From NCBI GenBank assembly GCA_017404145.1, contig JAFRCW010000027.1, positions 1-64,000 of the forward strand: a DNA stretch of 64,000 nucleotides, written 5' to 3'. Below the pieces are notes generated by a model, which was given only the letters and a program-made list of their open reading frames with translations, searched no databases and was not told where the DNA came from. A program made the position numbers and the translations under genes. How positions within the stretch are numbered: the first letter of the stretch is position 1; each line of letters opens with the position of its first letter. Shown here piece after piece: positions 18,075 to 24,728 of the stretch. This DNA comes from Ruminococcus sp. (lineage in GTDB: Bacteria > Bacillota > Clostridia > Oscillospirales > Acutalibacteraceae).

Positions 18075-18111
18075 AAAAATATCAACAAGGAAGGAAAAAA
18101 TAACAATAAAA

Positions 18112-18420
18112 ATGGACAATGATTTCACAGCGGATCTCGTCACTTTGATCGACGACGAGAACGTAGAACACAACTTTGAAATACTCGACAGCATCGAGAC
18201 CGACAAGGGTATCTTCTATGCCCTTTCCCCTGTTTATTCAAACGCCGCGGATTCTTTGCAGGAAAGCGGAGAATACTATATTATGGAGCTCTGCGAAGAG
18301 GACGGAGAGGATATCTACGTAGAGGTAGAAGACGACGAACTTGCCGACGAGCTTGCCGAAATTTTCGAGAAACGCTTTGAGGAAATGTTCGAGTACGAAG
18401 AAGAGGAAGAAAGCGAATAA
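18112..18420 (+). CDS. DUF1292 (YrzB-like) small acidic protein
   Basis: A 102-residue acidic protein matching the DUF1292 pattern: an N-terminal ADLVTLIDDENVEHNFEIL beta region, IFYALSP, and a helical, glutamate-rich C-terminus ending EYEEEEESE. In Bacillus and Clostridia such genes often lie near yrrK/yrzL; here it is alone, divergent from the sugar transferase gene. No function is established. The start ATG at 18112 is the first after the promoter, but the only ribosome-like site (AAGGAAGG, 18087-18094) lies 17 bases away, which is long; a non-standard start closer to it cannot be excluded. Confidence 0.8.
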   Translation: MDNDFTADLVTLIDDENVEHNFEILDSIETDKGIFYALSPVYSNAADSLQESGEYYIMELCEEDGEDIYVEVEDDELADELAEIFEKRFEEMFEYEEEEESE

Positions 18421-18483
18421 GCTTTTCTTTCACGCCGCATTGACATCTGAATAACAGAGATTCGGCGGATCACTTGGTTTTTT

Positions 18484-18669
18484 GGTCCTGCCTGACTCGC
18501 GTATCGGCCGCAAATAACCCTACAACTTTTTAATCGGGAGCTTTGCTCCGAAAGCCGTGTGCAGACCTCCCTCATCCGAGGACGAAGGGAGCCTGACGCC
18601 TAGGGCTGGCACCCACCTGTCATTATGTAGGCAGGTTATCATTTCGGCTGTTGCGATCAGGCGGGACTT
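18484..18669 (+). ncRNA. ssrS: Probable 6S RNA
   Basis: The ends pair as a long closing stem: GTCCTGCCTGA-TCGCG at 18485-18501 with GCGATCAGGCGGGAC at 18653-18667. Inside is an open central region with a GGAGCTTTGCTCC hairpin on the 5' side, an apical stem CTCCCT...AGGGAG (18577-18591), and on the 3' side the GGCACCCACCTG...CAGGTTATC hairpin. This closing stem, bubble and apical stem plan, and the CACCCACCT segment, fit the 6S RNA family as I know it. The identity rests on manual folding, not a covariance model. It lies between the DUF1292 gene and gpsA. A TTGACA is at 18440 but no clear -10 follows. Confidence 0.62.
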
Positions 18670-18699
18670 CTTACGTTCACTTTAGTGAACGTAAGAATG
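18670..18699 (+). terminator. Palindrome after the 6S-like RNA
   Basis: A perfect inverted repeat with arms TTCTTACGTTCACT/AGTGAACGTAAGAA directly after the closing stem of the 6S-like RNA. No T run follows on the plus strand, so it could be a processing signal or a repeat instead of a terminator. The rest of the spacer to 18775 holds a GAGGGCTTTGCCCTC repeat. Confidence 0.4.
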
Positions 18700-18775
18700 A
18701 ATACTGAAAACTTAAGACTGAAAAATGAATAATGAAGGGAGGGCTTTGCCCTCACCCAATAATATGGAGTATGCT

Positions 18776-19738
18776 ATGAAAATATCTGTTTTGGGCTGCG
18801 GAAGATGGGGCAGCTGTATCGCGTGGTATTTAGACAAGATCGGCAACGACGTCGTCTCCTGCGGTCTTAAGGACGCCCCCGAGCTGCAGCAGCTGCTGAA
18901 AACACATCACAACGACTATCTCACCTTTCCCGAAAGCATCGAGGTCACTTATGATCTCCCCTATGCTGTTCAGCGCGCGGAGGTCATTATCATCTCCATC
19001 TCCTCCCAGCATCTGCGCTCTTATATGGAGGATATCGCGAAGAATGATCTCGACGGCAAAACCATCGTGCTGTGTATGAAAGGTATCGAAGAAAAAACCG
19101 GCGAACGCCTCTCACAGGTGGTCGGGGAATTCATCGACGAAGAAAAGACTCCCATCGCCGTATGGGTCGGTCCGGGACATCCGCAGGACTATGTCAAGGG
19201 TATCCCCAACTGTATGGTGATCGACTCCAAAAACGAAGCGGTCAAGAAAAAGCTGGTCAAGAGCTTTTCCTCAGAGCTGATCCGCTTTTACATCGGCACC
19301 GATCTCGTCGGCTCGGAAATCGGCGCGGCGGCAAAGAACGTTATCGGCATCGCCGCCGGTATGCTTGACGGCGCAGGATACACCTCCCTCAAGGGCGCGC
19401 TGATGGCAAGAGCGCCGAGAGAGATTTCGCGGCTGATCGAGGTCTTGGGCGGCAACGGGATCTCCGCTTACGGACTGTGTCACTTGGGCGACTATGAGGC
19501 GACACTCTTCTCCAAATGGAGCCATAACCGTATGTACGGCGAAAGCTACGTCAAGGGCGAGAAGTTTGAAAAGCTCGCCGAGGGCGTGATGACATCCAAG
19601 GCGATGCACGATCTCGGTGTGAAGCTCAACGTGGAAATGCCCATCACCGACGCGGTATACAATATTCTTTTCGAGAAAAAAGATTATTTTGAAGAACTGG
19701 ATAAGCTCTTTATGAGATCCATCAAAGAAGAATTCTGA
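18776..19738 (+). CDS. gpsA: Glycerol-3-phosphate dehydrogenase [NAD(P)+]
   Basis: Reduces dihydroxyacetone phosphate to sn-glycerol 3-phosphate for membrane lipid synthesis. The N-terminal Rossmann loop is GCGRWG (residues 7-12). Further family motifs are GPGHPQDYVKG, the catalytic lysine in IGAAAKNVIGIAAGMLDG, and LGDYEATLFS near the substrate site. The 320 residues fit the family. The ATG at 18776 follows GGAG at six bases. The frame is open upstream, but that stretch is the intergenic repeat GAGGGCTTTGCCCTC, so it is not coding. An intrinsic terminator follows. Confidence 0.94.
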   Translation: MKISVLGCGRWGSCIAWYLDKIGNDVVSCGLKDAPELQQLLKTHHNDYLTFPESIEVTYDLPYAVQRAEVIIISISSQHLRSYMEDIAKNDLDGKTIVLCMKGIEEKTGERLSQVVGEFIDEEKTPIAVWVGPGHPQDYVKGIPNCMVIDSKNEAVKKKLVKSFSSELIRFYIGTDLVGSEIGAAAKNVIGIAAGMLDGAGYTSLKGALMARAPREISRLIEVLGGNGISAYGLCHLGDYEATLFSKWSHNRMYGESYVKGEKFEKLAEGVMTSKAMHDLGVKLNVEMPITDAVYNILFEKKDYFEELDKLFMRSIKEEF

Positions 19739-19744
19739 AAGAAC

Positions 19745-19764
19745 CGTCCGAAAGGGCGCTTTTT
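19745..19764 (+). terminator. Terminator after gpsA
   Basis: CGTCC-GAAA-GGGCG stem with a tetraloop, followed by CTTTTTC, seven bases after the gpsA stop. Confidence 0.7.
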
Positions 19765-19771
19765 CTACTGT

Positions 19772-20200
19772 AGGGGAGGGCCAAGACCCTCCCGCCGCAG
19801 CGCGTTGCATAGAGTCGTAGGGCAAGGCGCCCTCGACTTGCCGAAACGTTGATAATATATCCCGTTTTCCACTGTTGGGAAACAATGATAATAAACCGTA
19901 GGGCGGGGGCTTGGCTCCCGCCGTGTTTTGTTTTGATTCGGCATTGGATTACGTTGTAGGGCAAGGCGCCCTCGACTTGCCGAAAGGTTGCTGTCATATC
20001 CATACCGGTTACAGGAGATACCGGTGAAATCCTGCTCCTGTATGAAACGTATGATATAATCAAAATGCTTCTGCGACCGGCAAGTCGAGGGCGCCTTGCC
20101 CTACGCTTTATTGATCAAAGTTTTCTGACCGAGGTAACCAAAATAAGATATCTGCGTTTCGGCGGGAACAAGCCCCCGCCCTACTTTGCGAATTGAATCT
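19772..20200. repeat. Dense cluster of palindromic repeats
   Basis: Contains a GTAGGGGAGGGCCAAGACCC unit, a half copy of the 148-bp element's left end (19817-19852), a GTAGGGCGGGGGCTTGGCTC unit, the full element at 19956-20104, and a GCGGGAACAAGCCCCCGCCC unit. Apart from these the 546-base spacer between gpsA and the coat genes holds no gene. Confidence 0.75.
19956..20104. mobile_element. 148-bp inverted-repeat element (MITE-like), copy 2
   Basis: Same ends and interior as 3338-3485: GTAGGGCAAGGCGCCCTCG at the left, its complement with CCCTAC at the right, an inner CAGGAG...CTCCTG hairpin and a GTATGATATAATCAA block. The two copies differ by scattered substitutions but keep length within one base. 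Confidence 0.75.
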
Positions 20201-20284
20201 CCCCTACATTTAAAACAATTATTTTTGAATAAAAATCAAAACTTCTCACATACTACTATCACCAAATACAAGGAGGAATTTTTG

Positions 20285-20458
20285 ATGACCGACAAAGAAC
20301 TGTTGTATATTGAAGACGCTCTCGGACACGAGCAGTATTTTCAGACAAAATGTCAGGAAACCGCTCAATCGCTTTCCGATATGGAGCTCAAACGATGCGT
20401 AGAGGACCTGCAAAGCCGACACGCCCAGATCTACCGCCAGCTCTATTCATTACTGTAA
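20285..20458 (+). CDS. Small coat-associated protein upstream of cotF-like gene
   Basis: A 57-residue, mostly helical, charged protein beginning MTDKELLYIEDALGHEQYF. It has a good ribosome site (AGGAGG, eight bases before ATG) and is followed 11 bases later by the CotF-like gene. Small proteins of this type often precede CotF-family genes in Clostridia, so a role in the spore coat is inferred from context. I do not assign a family with certainty. The ATG at 20285 is chosen over the longer frame because the extension lies in AT-rich spacer without a ribosome site. Confidence 0.75.
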   Translation: MTDKELLYIEDALGHEQYFQTKCQETAQSLSDMELKRCVEDLQSRHAQIYRQLYSLL

Positions 20459-20469
20459 GGAGGAAAAAT

Positions 20470-20721
20470 ATGGACGACAAAAACTTAATGCAGGACTTAC
20501 TGCTTCTGGAAAAAGGCGCATGCGACCTCTATATGCACGGCGCGGTGGAATCATCCACACAGAATGTACACCTCGCGTTCAACTCCGCGTTCGTCGATAC
20601 GCTGAGTATGCAGAACGAGATCTACTCCAAGATGGAGAGCAAGGGCTGGTATCAGACACAGCCCGTCGAACAGCAGAAGATCACCAAGCTCAAAAACCAG
20701 TTCTCCCCATTACAAGGATAA
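20470..20721 (+). CDS. CotF-family spore coat protein
   Basis: An 83-residue protein of the CotF family: LMQDLLLLEKGACDLYMHG, then ESSTQNVHLAF and LSMQNEIYSKMESKGWY, which together form the ferritin-like helical bundle seen in this family. AGGAGG lies just before the ATG at 20470. It is the second gene of a two-gene unit and is followed by a repeat at 20731. Expression would be expected late in the mother cell, but I see no convincing sigma-E or sigma-K promoter. Confidence 0.88.
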   Translation: MDDKNLMQDLLLLEKGACDLYMHGAVESSTQNVHLAFNSAFVDTLSMQNEIYSKMESKGWYQTQPVEQQKITKLKNQFSPLQG

Positions 20722-20730
20722 ATCAAAACT

Positions 20731-20812
20731 GTAGGGAACGGTCTTGACCGTTCCGTGACAGAAGCCTTGCTATAATATCAATGTTCGGAAGAGTCAAGGC
20801 TCTTCCCTACGG
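20731..20812. repeat. Paired GTAGGG palindromes in opposite orientation
   Basis: GTAGGGAACGGTCTTGACCG, a 30-base centre, then GGAAGAGTCAAGGCTCTTCC with CCCTAC: two unlike hairpins facing each other with shared GTAGGG ends. Located between the coat genes and the gapA terminator. Confidence 0.65.
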
Positions 20813-20826
20813 TGTTTCCAAGAAAA

Positions 20827-20853
20827 AGAACGCCTCCGAGGGGGAGGCGTTCT
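20827..20853 (-). terminator. Terminator after gapA
   Basis: Minus-strand stem AGAACGCCTCC/GGAGGCGTTCT with a five-base loop, followed by TTTTCTT, 17 bases past the gapA stop. Confidence 0.88.
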
Positions 20854-20870
20854 GCGTTATTACACTGAAA

Positions 20871-21899
20871 TTACAGCTCTGCGAAATACTTAATGGTTCT
20901 GACCATCTGAGAAGTGTAGGAATTCTCGTTGTCATACCACGAAACGACCTGAACCTCATAGAGACCGTCGCCGATCGGGGATACCATGGTCTGGGTAGCG
21001 TCGAAGAGGGAGCCGTATCTCATACCGATAACGTCGGAGGATACGATCGGATCCTCGTTGTAGCCGAAGCTGTCGGAAGCAGCAGCCTTCATCGCAGCGT
21101 TGATGCCGTCTACGGTGACGTCGTCGCCCTTGACAACAGCGGTGAGGATGGTGGTGGAGCCGGTGCATACGGGAACACGCTGAGCAGCGCCGATAAGCTT
21201 GCCGTTGAGCTCGGGAATAACCAGACCGATCGCCTTGGCAGCGCCGGTGGAGTTGGGAACGATGTTGCAGGCGCCCGCTCTTGCTCTTCTCTTGTCGCCC
21301 TTTCTGTGAGGACCGTCGAGGATCATCTGGTCGCCGGTGTAAGCGTGAACGGTGCACATAATACCGGTCTGGATGGGAGCGTACTTGTTGAGGGTATCAG
21401 CCATGGGAGCCAGACAGTTGGTGGTGCAGGATGCAGCGGAGATGATCTGATCGTCAGCGGTCAGAGTATCTTCGTTGACGGAGAATACGATGGTCTTGAG
21501 GTCTTTGCCCGCGGGAGCGGAGATAACGACCTTCTTAGCGCCGGCGTTGATATGAGCCATGGACTTGTCCTTGGAGCAGTAGAAACCGGTACACTCGAGC
21601 ACTACGTCTACGCCGATCTCGCCCCAGGGGAGCTTAGAAGCATCTGCTTCTGCATAGATGGTGATTTCTTTGCCGTCTACGATGATGGAATTCTCGCCGG
21701 CTTCAACGGTGTGAAGGTTCTCGCCGATGGTGCCGCAATAACCCTTTTGAGCGGTGTCATACTTCAAGAGGTTCGCAAGCATATCGGGGTTGGTCAGATC
21801 GTTGATCGCAACAACCTCATAACCCTCTGCGCCGAACATCTGACGGAACGCGAGACGACCGATACGGCCAAAACCGTTAATAGCAACTTTTACTGACAT
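20871..21899 (-). CDS. gapA: Glyceraldehyde-3-phosphate dehydrogenase, type I
   Basis: Glycolytic NAD-dependent enzyme converting glyceraldehyde 3-phosphate to 1,3-bisphosphoglycerate. The N-terminal [13 protein letters not shown] cofactor motif, the active-site cysteine in [12 protein letters not shown] (near residue 154), and the C-terminal [20 protein letters not shown] are all typical. It has 342 residues. AGGAGG precedes the ATG. It is a single gene with its own promoter (21967-21995) and terminator (20827-20853). Codon choice is noticeably restricted compared with neighbours, as expected for a highly expressed gene. Confidence 0.97.
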   Translation of the reverse strand: MSVKVAINGFGRIGRLAFRQMFGAEGYEVVAINDLTNPDMLANLLKYDTAQKGYCGTIGENLHTVEAGENSIIVDGKEITIYAEADASKLPWGEIGVDVVLECTGFYCSKDKSMAHINAGAKKVVISAPAGKDLKTIVFSVNEDTLTADDQIISAASCTTNCLAPMADTLNKYAPIQTGIMCTVHAYTGDQMILDGPHRKGDKRRARAGACNIVPNSTGAAKAIGLVIPELNGKLIGAAQRVPVCTGSTTILTAVVKGDDVTVDGINAAMKAAASDSFGYNEDPIVSSDVIGMRYGSLFDATQTMVSPIGDGLYEVQVVSWYDNENSYTSQMVRTIKYFAEL

Positions 21900-21966
21900 A
21901 ATATTCCTCCTAAGAATTATTTTAATGTAGGGGCTGACCGTGTCAGCACATATTTACATCTATTAT

Positions 21967-21995
21967 ATTCTACTACATAACAAGTATAAAAGCAA
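21967..21995 (-). promoter_or_regulatory. Sigma-A-type promoter of gapA
   Basis: Minus strand TTGCTT (21990-21995), 17 bases, TAGAAT (21967-21972). A GTAGGGGCTGACCGTGTCAGC repeat unit lies between it and the gene. Confidence 0.6.
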
Positions 21996-22090
21996 GAAAT
22001 TTTTGTAAATAATGTTACTGTTTTATTACATTTCTTGTTATAATTCTTTTTTTGAATAATGAATACCGTTTTTGCGATAAGAGATAATGC

Positions 22091-22119
22091 TTGAAAAGCG
22101 GCGTCCGTTATGATATGAT
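22091..22119 (+). promoter_or_regulatory. Sigma-A-type promoter of the DUF6020-type gene
   Basis: TTGAAA (22091-22096), 17 bases, TATGAT (22114-22119), 51 bases upstream of the chosen ATG. Confidence 0.65.
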
Positions 22120-22170
22120 TGGATTGTCCGTCAAAGTATGGCAGAGAAATCTTTCATAAGGGTGAATTTT

Positions 22171-23913
22171 ATGCTCAAAAAAATCCTTATTATCGCGGCG
22201 CATATCACGGCTTCGGTGATGTGGCTGTTTGTGCTGCTGCAAAGCGAATCCATTTTCAGCGTCAATGTGTGTACAGCTGTTCTTTCTCTTCTGGCGCTTC
22301 TCTATCTTCTGAATCACGAGATCCGTTTTGAGAAAAAAAGCGATATTGTCGGCATCGTTATACTCAGTCTCGCCTATACCGCGTCCAACTGTCTCGCCAA
22401 TCACTATTTGCTTGCCGTAAGAAGCACTATCGTCTTTTTCTTATCCGGTTTTATCATAGGCGGATGTATCTTCACCGCGCTGTGGCATTACTTTGGTCAC
22501 AGAGTACCCAAGCAGAACCAAAACGCATACCATCCCAAGAAGGTGTTTTTCCTCTGCCTTGTCCTATTCGCGGCGTCATATCTGAGCTTTCTGTTCCTCT
22601 TTGCCTCTCCGGGCAATCTGACACAGGACAGTATGATTCAGGTCACACAGAGTATCACGGGAGATTTTACCAACCATCACCCGTTCTGGCATACGGTAAC
22701 GATAATGATCTGCGTCCGGATCGGCTCCGCTCTTTTCCACAGTGTGAATACGGGCGTTTTGCTCTATTCGATCCTTCAGGCGCTGTTTATGGCGGTAAGC
22801 TTCGCATATATATGCGCTTCGATTTATCGGATCAGCCGTTCAAAAGCGTTGCTGACAGTTTGCGCCGCATACTTCGGGCTGATGCCGTTCAACGTTTCGT
22901 ACAGCGTCAGTATGTGGAAGGATGTTCCCTTCGGGATCTGCGTAGGCGTTTTTACCGTCGCGCTGTATCGGACAGTCCGTTCTGTCGGGAACCGGAAACT
23001 GAACTATACCGTCCTGCTCCTGTCGGGAATCGGATTCGGTATCTTCAGGAGCAACGGCTTGATCGCGCTTGCCATCACGTTCTTTTTCTCCCTGTTCTTC
23101 CTGTTCAAAAAGTATAAAAAGGCGCTTTTGATGATGCTGATCGCGATCGTTGTCGCGGCAATTATGACCGTCCCCGTCGTAAAGCTTCTGCATGTACAGC
23201 CGGTGCGGTTTACGGAATCGATCTCTATCCCGCTTCAGCAGGTTTCAAGAGTTGTTTCCAACGGTGAAAAACTGGAAAAAGATGAAGCAGAGCTGATCGA
23301 AAAGGTTATTTCTCTCGATACGGTCAAAGAAAAATATACACCCTATATCTCCGATCCGGTCAAATTCGCTATCACAGACGAAGGCGACGCCTATCTGAAG
23401 GAGCATAAAGCGGACTACCTGAAGCTTTGGTTCAAGATAGGACTCAGACATCCCGGAACATATGTCAAAGCGTGGGTCGAACAGACAAAAGGATACTGGA
23501 ACAGCTGTTACAGAAGATGGCGCTGGGCAAACGAAATGTATGAGAATGACTACGGTATCCAAAAGATCACTCCGGAACCCGCCGTTGACAAAATGTATCA
23601 GGACTACTTCAACGTTTTCAAAACTTCATTTATGGAAACCTTTGTCAGCATCGGATTGTATACCCAGTTCTTTATCTTCGGACTGATCTTCTTCCTCTTC
23701 AAAAGAAAAAAAGAAACGGTGATCACCCTGCCGGCTCTCGCCAATATCGCAACGCTGCTGATCGCGACGCCGGTATACGCGGAATTCCGTTATGCCTATT
23801 CACTCTTCGTGTGTTTCCCGATCCTGCTCTGCGCTTTGATGTGTATCAACAGTAAAGCCCCGGATAATCATTCTTATGAGGAAAAATCCTCGAATTCGCG
23901 AAGATTCAGATAA
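22171..23913 (+). CDS. DUF6020-type polytopic membrane protein (GT-C-like)
   Basis: A 580-residue membrane protein with about 11-13 helices. Between helices it shows PGNLTQDSMIQ and NHHPFWHT, and MWKDVPFG, motifs shared with DUF6020 and related putative GT-C glycosyltransferases, in which acidic and histidine residues of the first outer loops face a lipid-linked sugar donor. A large soluble segment (about residues 360-480) follows. The ATG at 22171 is preferred: GGGTG lies seven bases upstream, while the earlier in-frame ATG has no ribosome site. A transfer of a sugar to a surface polymer is plausible but not shown. Confidence 0.75.
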   Translation: MLKKILIIAAHITASVMWLFVLLQSESIFSVNVCTAVLSLLALLYLLNHEIRFEKKSDIVGIVILSLAYTASNCLANHYLLAVRSTIVFFLSGFIIGGCIFTALWHYFGHRVPKQNQNAYHPKKVFFLCLVLFAASYLSFLFLFASPGNLTQDSMIQVTQSITGDFTNHHPFWHTVTIMICVRIGSALFHSVNTGVLLYSILQALFMAVSFAYICASIYRISRSKALLTVCAAYFGLMPFNVSYSVSMWKDVPFGICVGVFTVALYRTVRSVGNRKLNYTVLLLSGIGFGIFRSNGLIALAITFFFSLFFLFKKYKKALLMMLIAIVVAAIMTVPVVKLLHVQPVRFTESISIPLQQVSRVVSNGEKLEKDEAELIEKVISLDTVKEKYTPYISDPVKFAITDEGDAYLKEHKADYLKLWFKIGLRHPGTYVKAWVEQTKGYWNSCYRRWRWANEMYENDYGIQKITPEPAVDKMYQDYFNVFKTSFMETFVSIGLYTQFFIFGLIFFLFKRKKETVITLPALANIATLLIATPVYAEFRYAYSLFVCFPILLCALMCINSKAPDNHSYEEKSSNSRRFR

Positions 23914-23918
23914 AAATC

Positions 23919-23952
23919 AAAGCTCCCTGTTTCAATAAAAACGGGGAGCTTT
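23919..23952. terminator. Bidirectional terminator
   Basis: AAGCTCCC/GGGGAGCTT stem followed by TTTTTT on the plus strand; on the minus strand the stem is followed by TGATTTTTA. It serves the convergent DUF6020-type and phosphotransferase genes. Confidence 0.85.
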
Positions 23953-23960
23953 TTTCATCG

Positions 23961-24716
23961 TTATTCGTAATCGACGACGTTGACCCAGCGGTCGAGGAAC
24001 GCCTGTTCCTCTTCCTTACCCTTGACGGACTGGGTAGCCGCTACGATGGGCATCCAGCGCTGGACGTACTGCTTGGCAGTGTCGGTCTTTTTGCAGAAGA
24101 TGTTGAGATACATCTCGCCGATCTTCTCCTTACCCTTCAGACAGAACAGCATATATGCTCTCGCGGCGTCCGCGGCAGCGTTGCCCTGCGTCACGTGAGA
24201 CCAGTCGAGAATGAAGTGTCCGCCGTCGGGCGTAATGATGATGTTGGACGGTGAGAAATCGCCGTGGCAGATCTTCTTGTGATCCTTCATTGAATCGAGC
24301 CTTGTGTGCAGCTCGTAGCGGGTAGTCGCGTCGTACTTTGACGCGGAGATCTTGCGGTTGAACTTGTCCTTGATCTTGTTCAAGAGAGGCGCCTGTTTTT
24401 GGAAGATCTCCTTCTGGATATCCACAAACAGCTCGAGATATTCCTCGATCTTTTCGGGATGATCCTCCATCAGCTGTGTCAGGGTCTTGCCCTCGATATA
24501 TTCTAAGCGGATCGCCCACTTTCCGTCGATCTTGGACACTTCCAAGAGCTTCGGAACGGGGAGTCCGGTCTCCTCGATACGCGCCTGATTCAGGGCTTCG
24601 TTGAGGATATCCGCTTTGGAATAGGTCTCCTCAAACACCTTTAAAACGGTGTCGCCGTCTTTATAGATCGCTTTTTTGGAGCGTTTCGCCAATACTGTCA
24701 TATTATCGGTATTCAT
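23961..24716 (-). CDS. Aminoglycoside phosphotransferase-family kinase
   Basis: A 251-residue protein of the APH/choline-kinase-like fold: the lysine/glutamate N-lobe, then the catalytic loop HGDFSPSNII and the metal-binding LDWSH (the DFG equivalent). The family phosphorylates small molecules such as choline, homoserine, sugars or drugs; the substrate here is unknown and there is no reason to call it a resistance gene. Translation most likely begins at ATG 24716, seven bases after AAGGAGG. It starts 12 bases after adhE on the same strand and shares the terminator at 23919-23952. Confidence 0.85.
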   Translation of the reverse strand: MNTDNMTVLAKRSKKAIYKDGDTVLKVFEETYSKADILNEALNQARIEETGLPVPKLLEVSKIDGKWAIRLEYIEGKTLTQLMEDHPEKIEEYLELFVDIQKEIFQKQAPLLNKIKDKFNRKISASKYDATTRYELHTRLDSMKDHKKICHGDFSPSNIIITPDGGHFILDWSHVTQGNAAADAARAYMLFCLKGKEKIGEMYLNIFCKKTDTAKQYVQRWMPIVAATQSVKGKEEEQAFLDRWVNVVDYE

Positions 24717-24728
24717 TGTCACGCCTCC

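Noticed and set aside
18725..18775. Upstream extension of the gpsA frame
   Set aside because: It is the intergenic repeat GAGGGCTTTGCCCTC; the Rossmann motif and ribosome site fix the start at 18776.
20781..21896. Long open frame (371 codons) on the plus strand opposite gapA
   Set aside because: It is the mirror of the strongly biased codon use of gapA; no ribosome site, no family motifs, and gapA itself is certain.
23961..24716. Aminoglycoside resistance gene
   Set aside because: Only the general APH fold motifs are present and the gene is co-transcribed with adhE; nothing supports a drug substrate.
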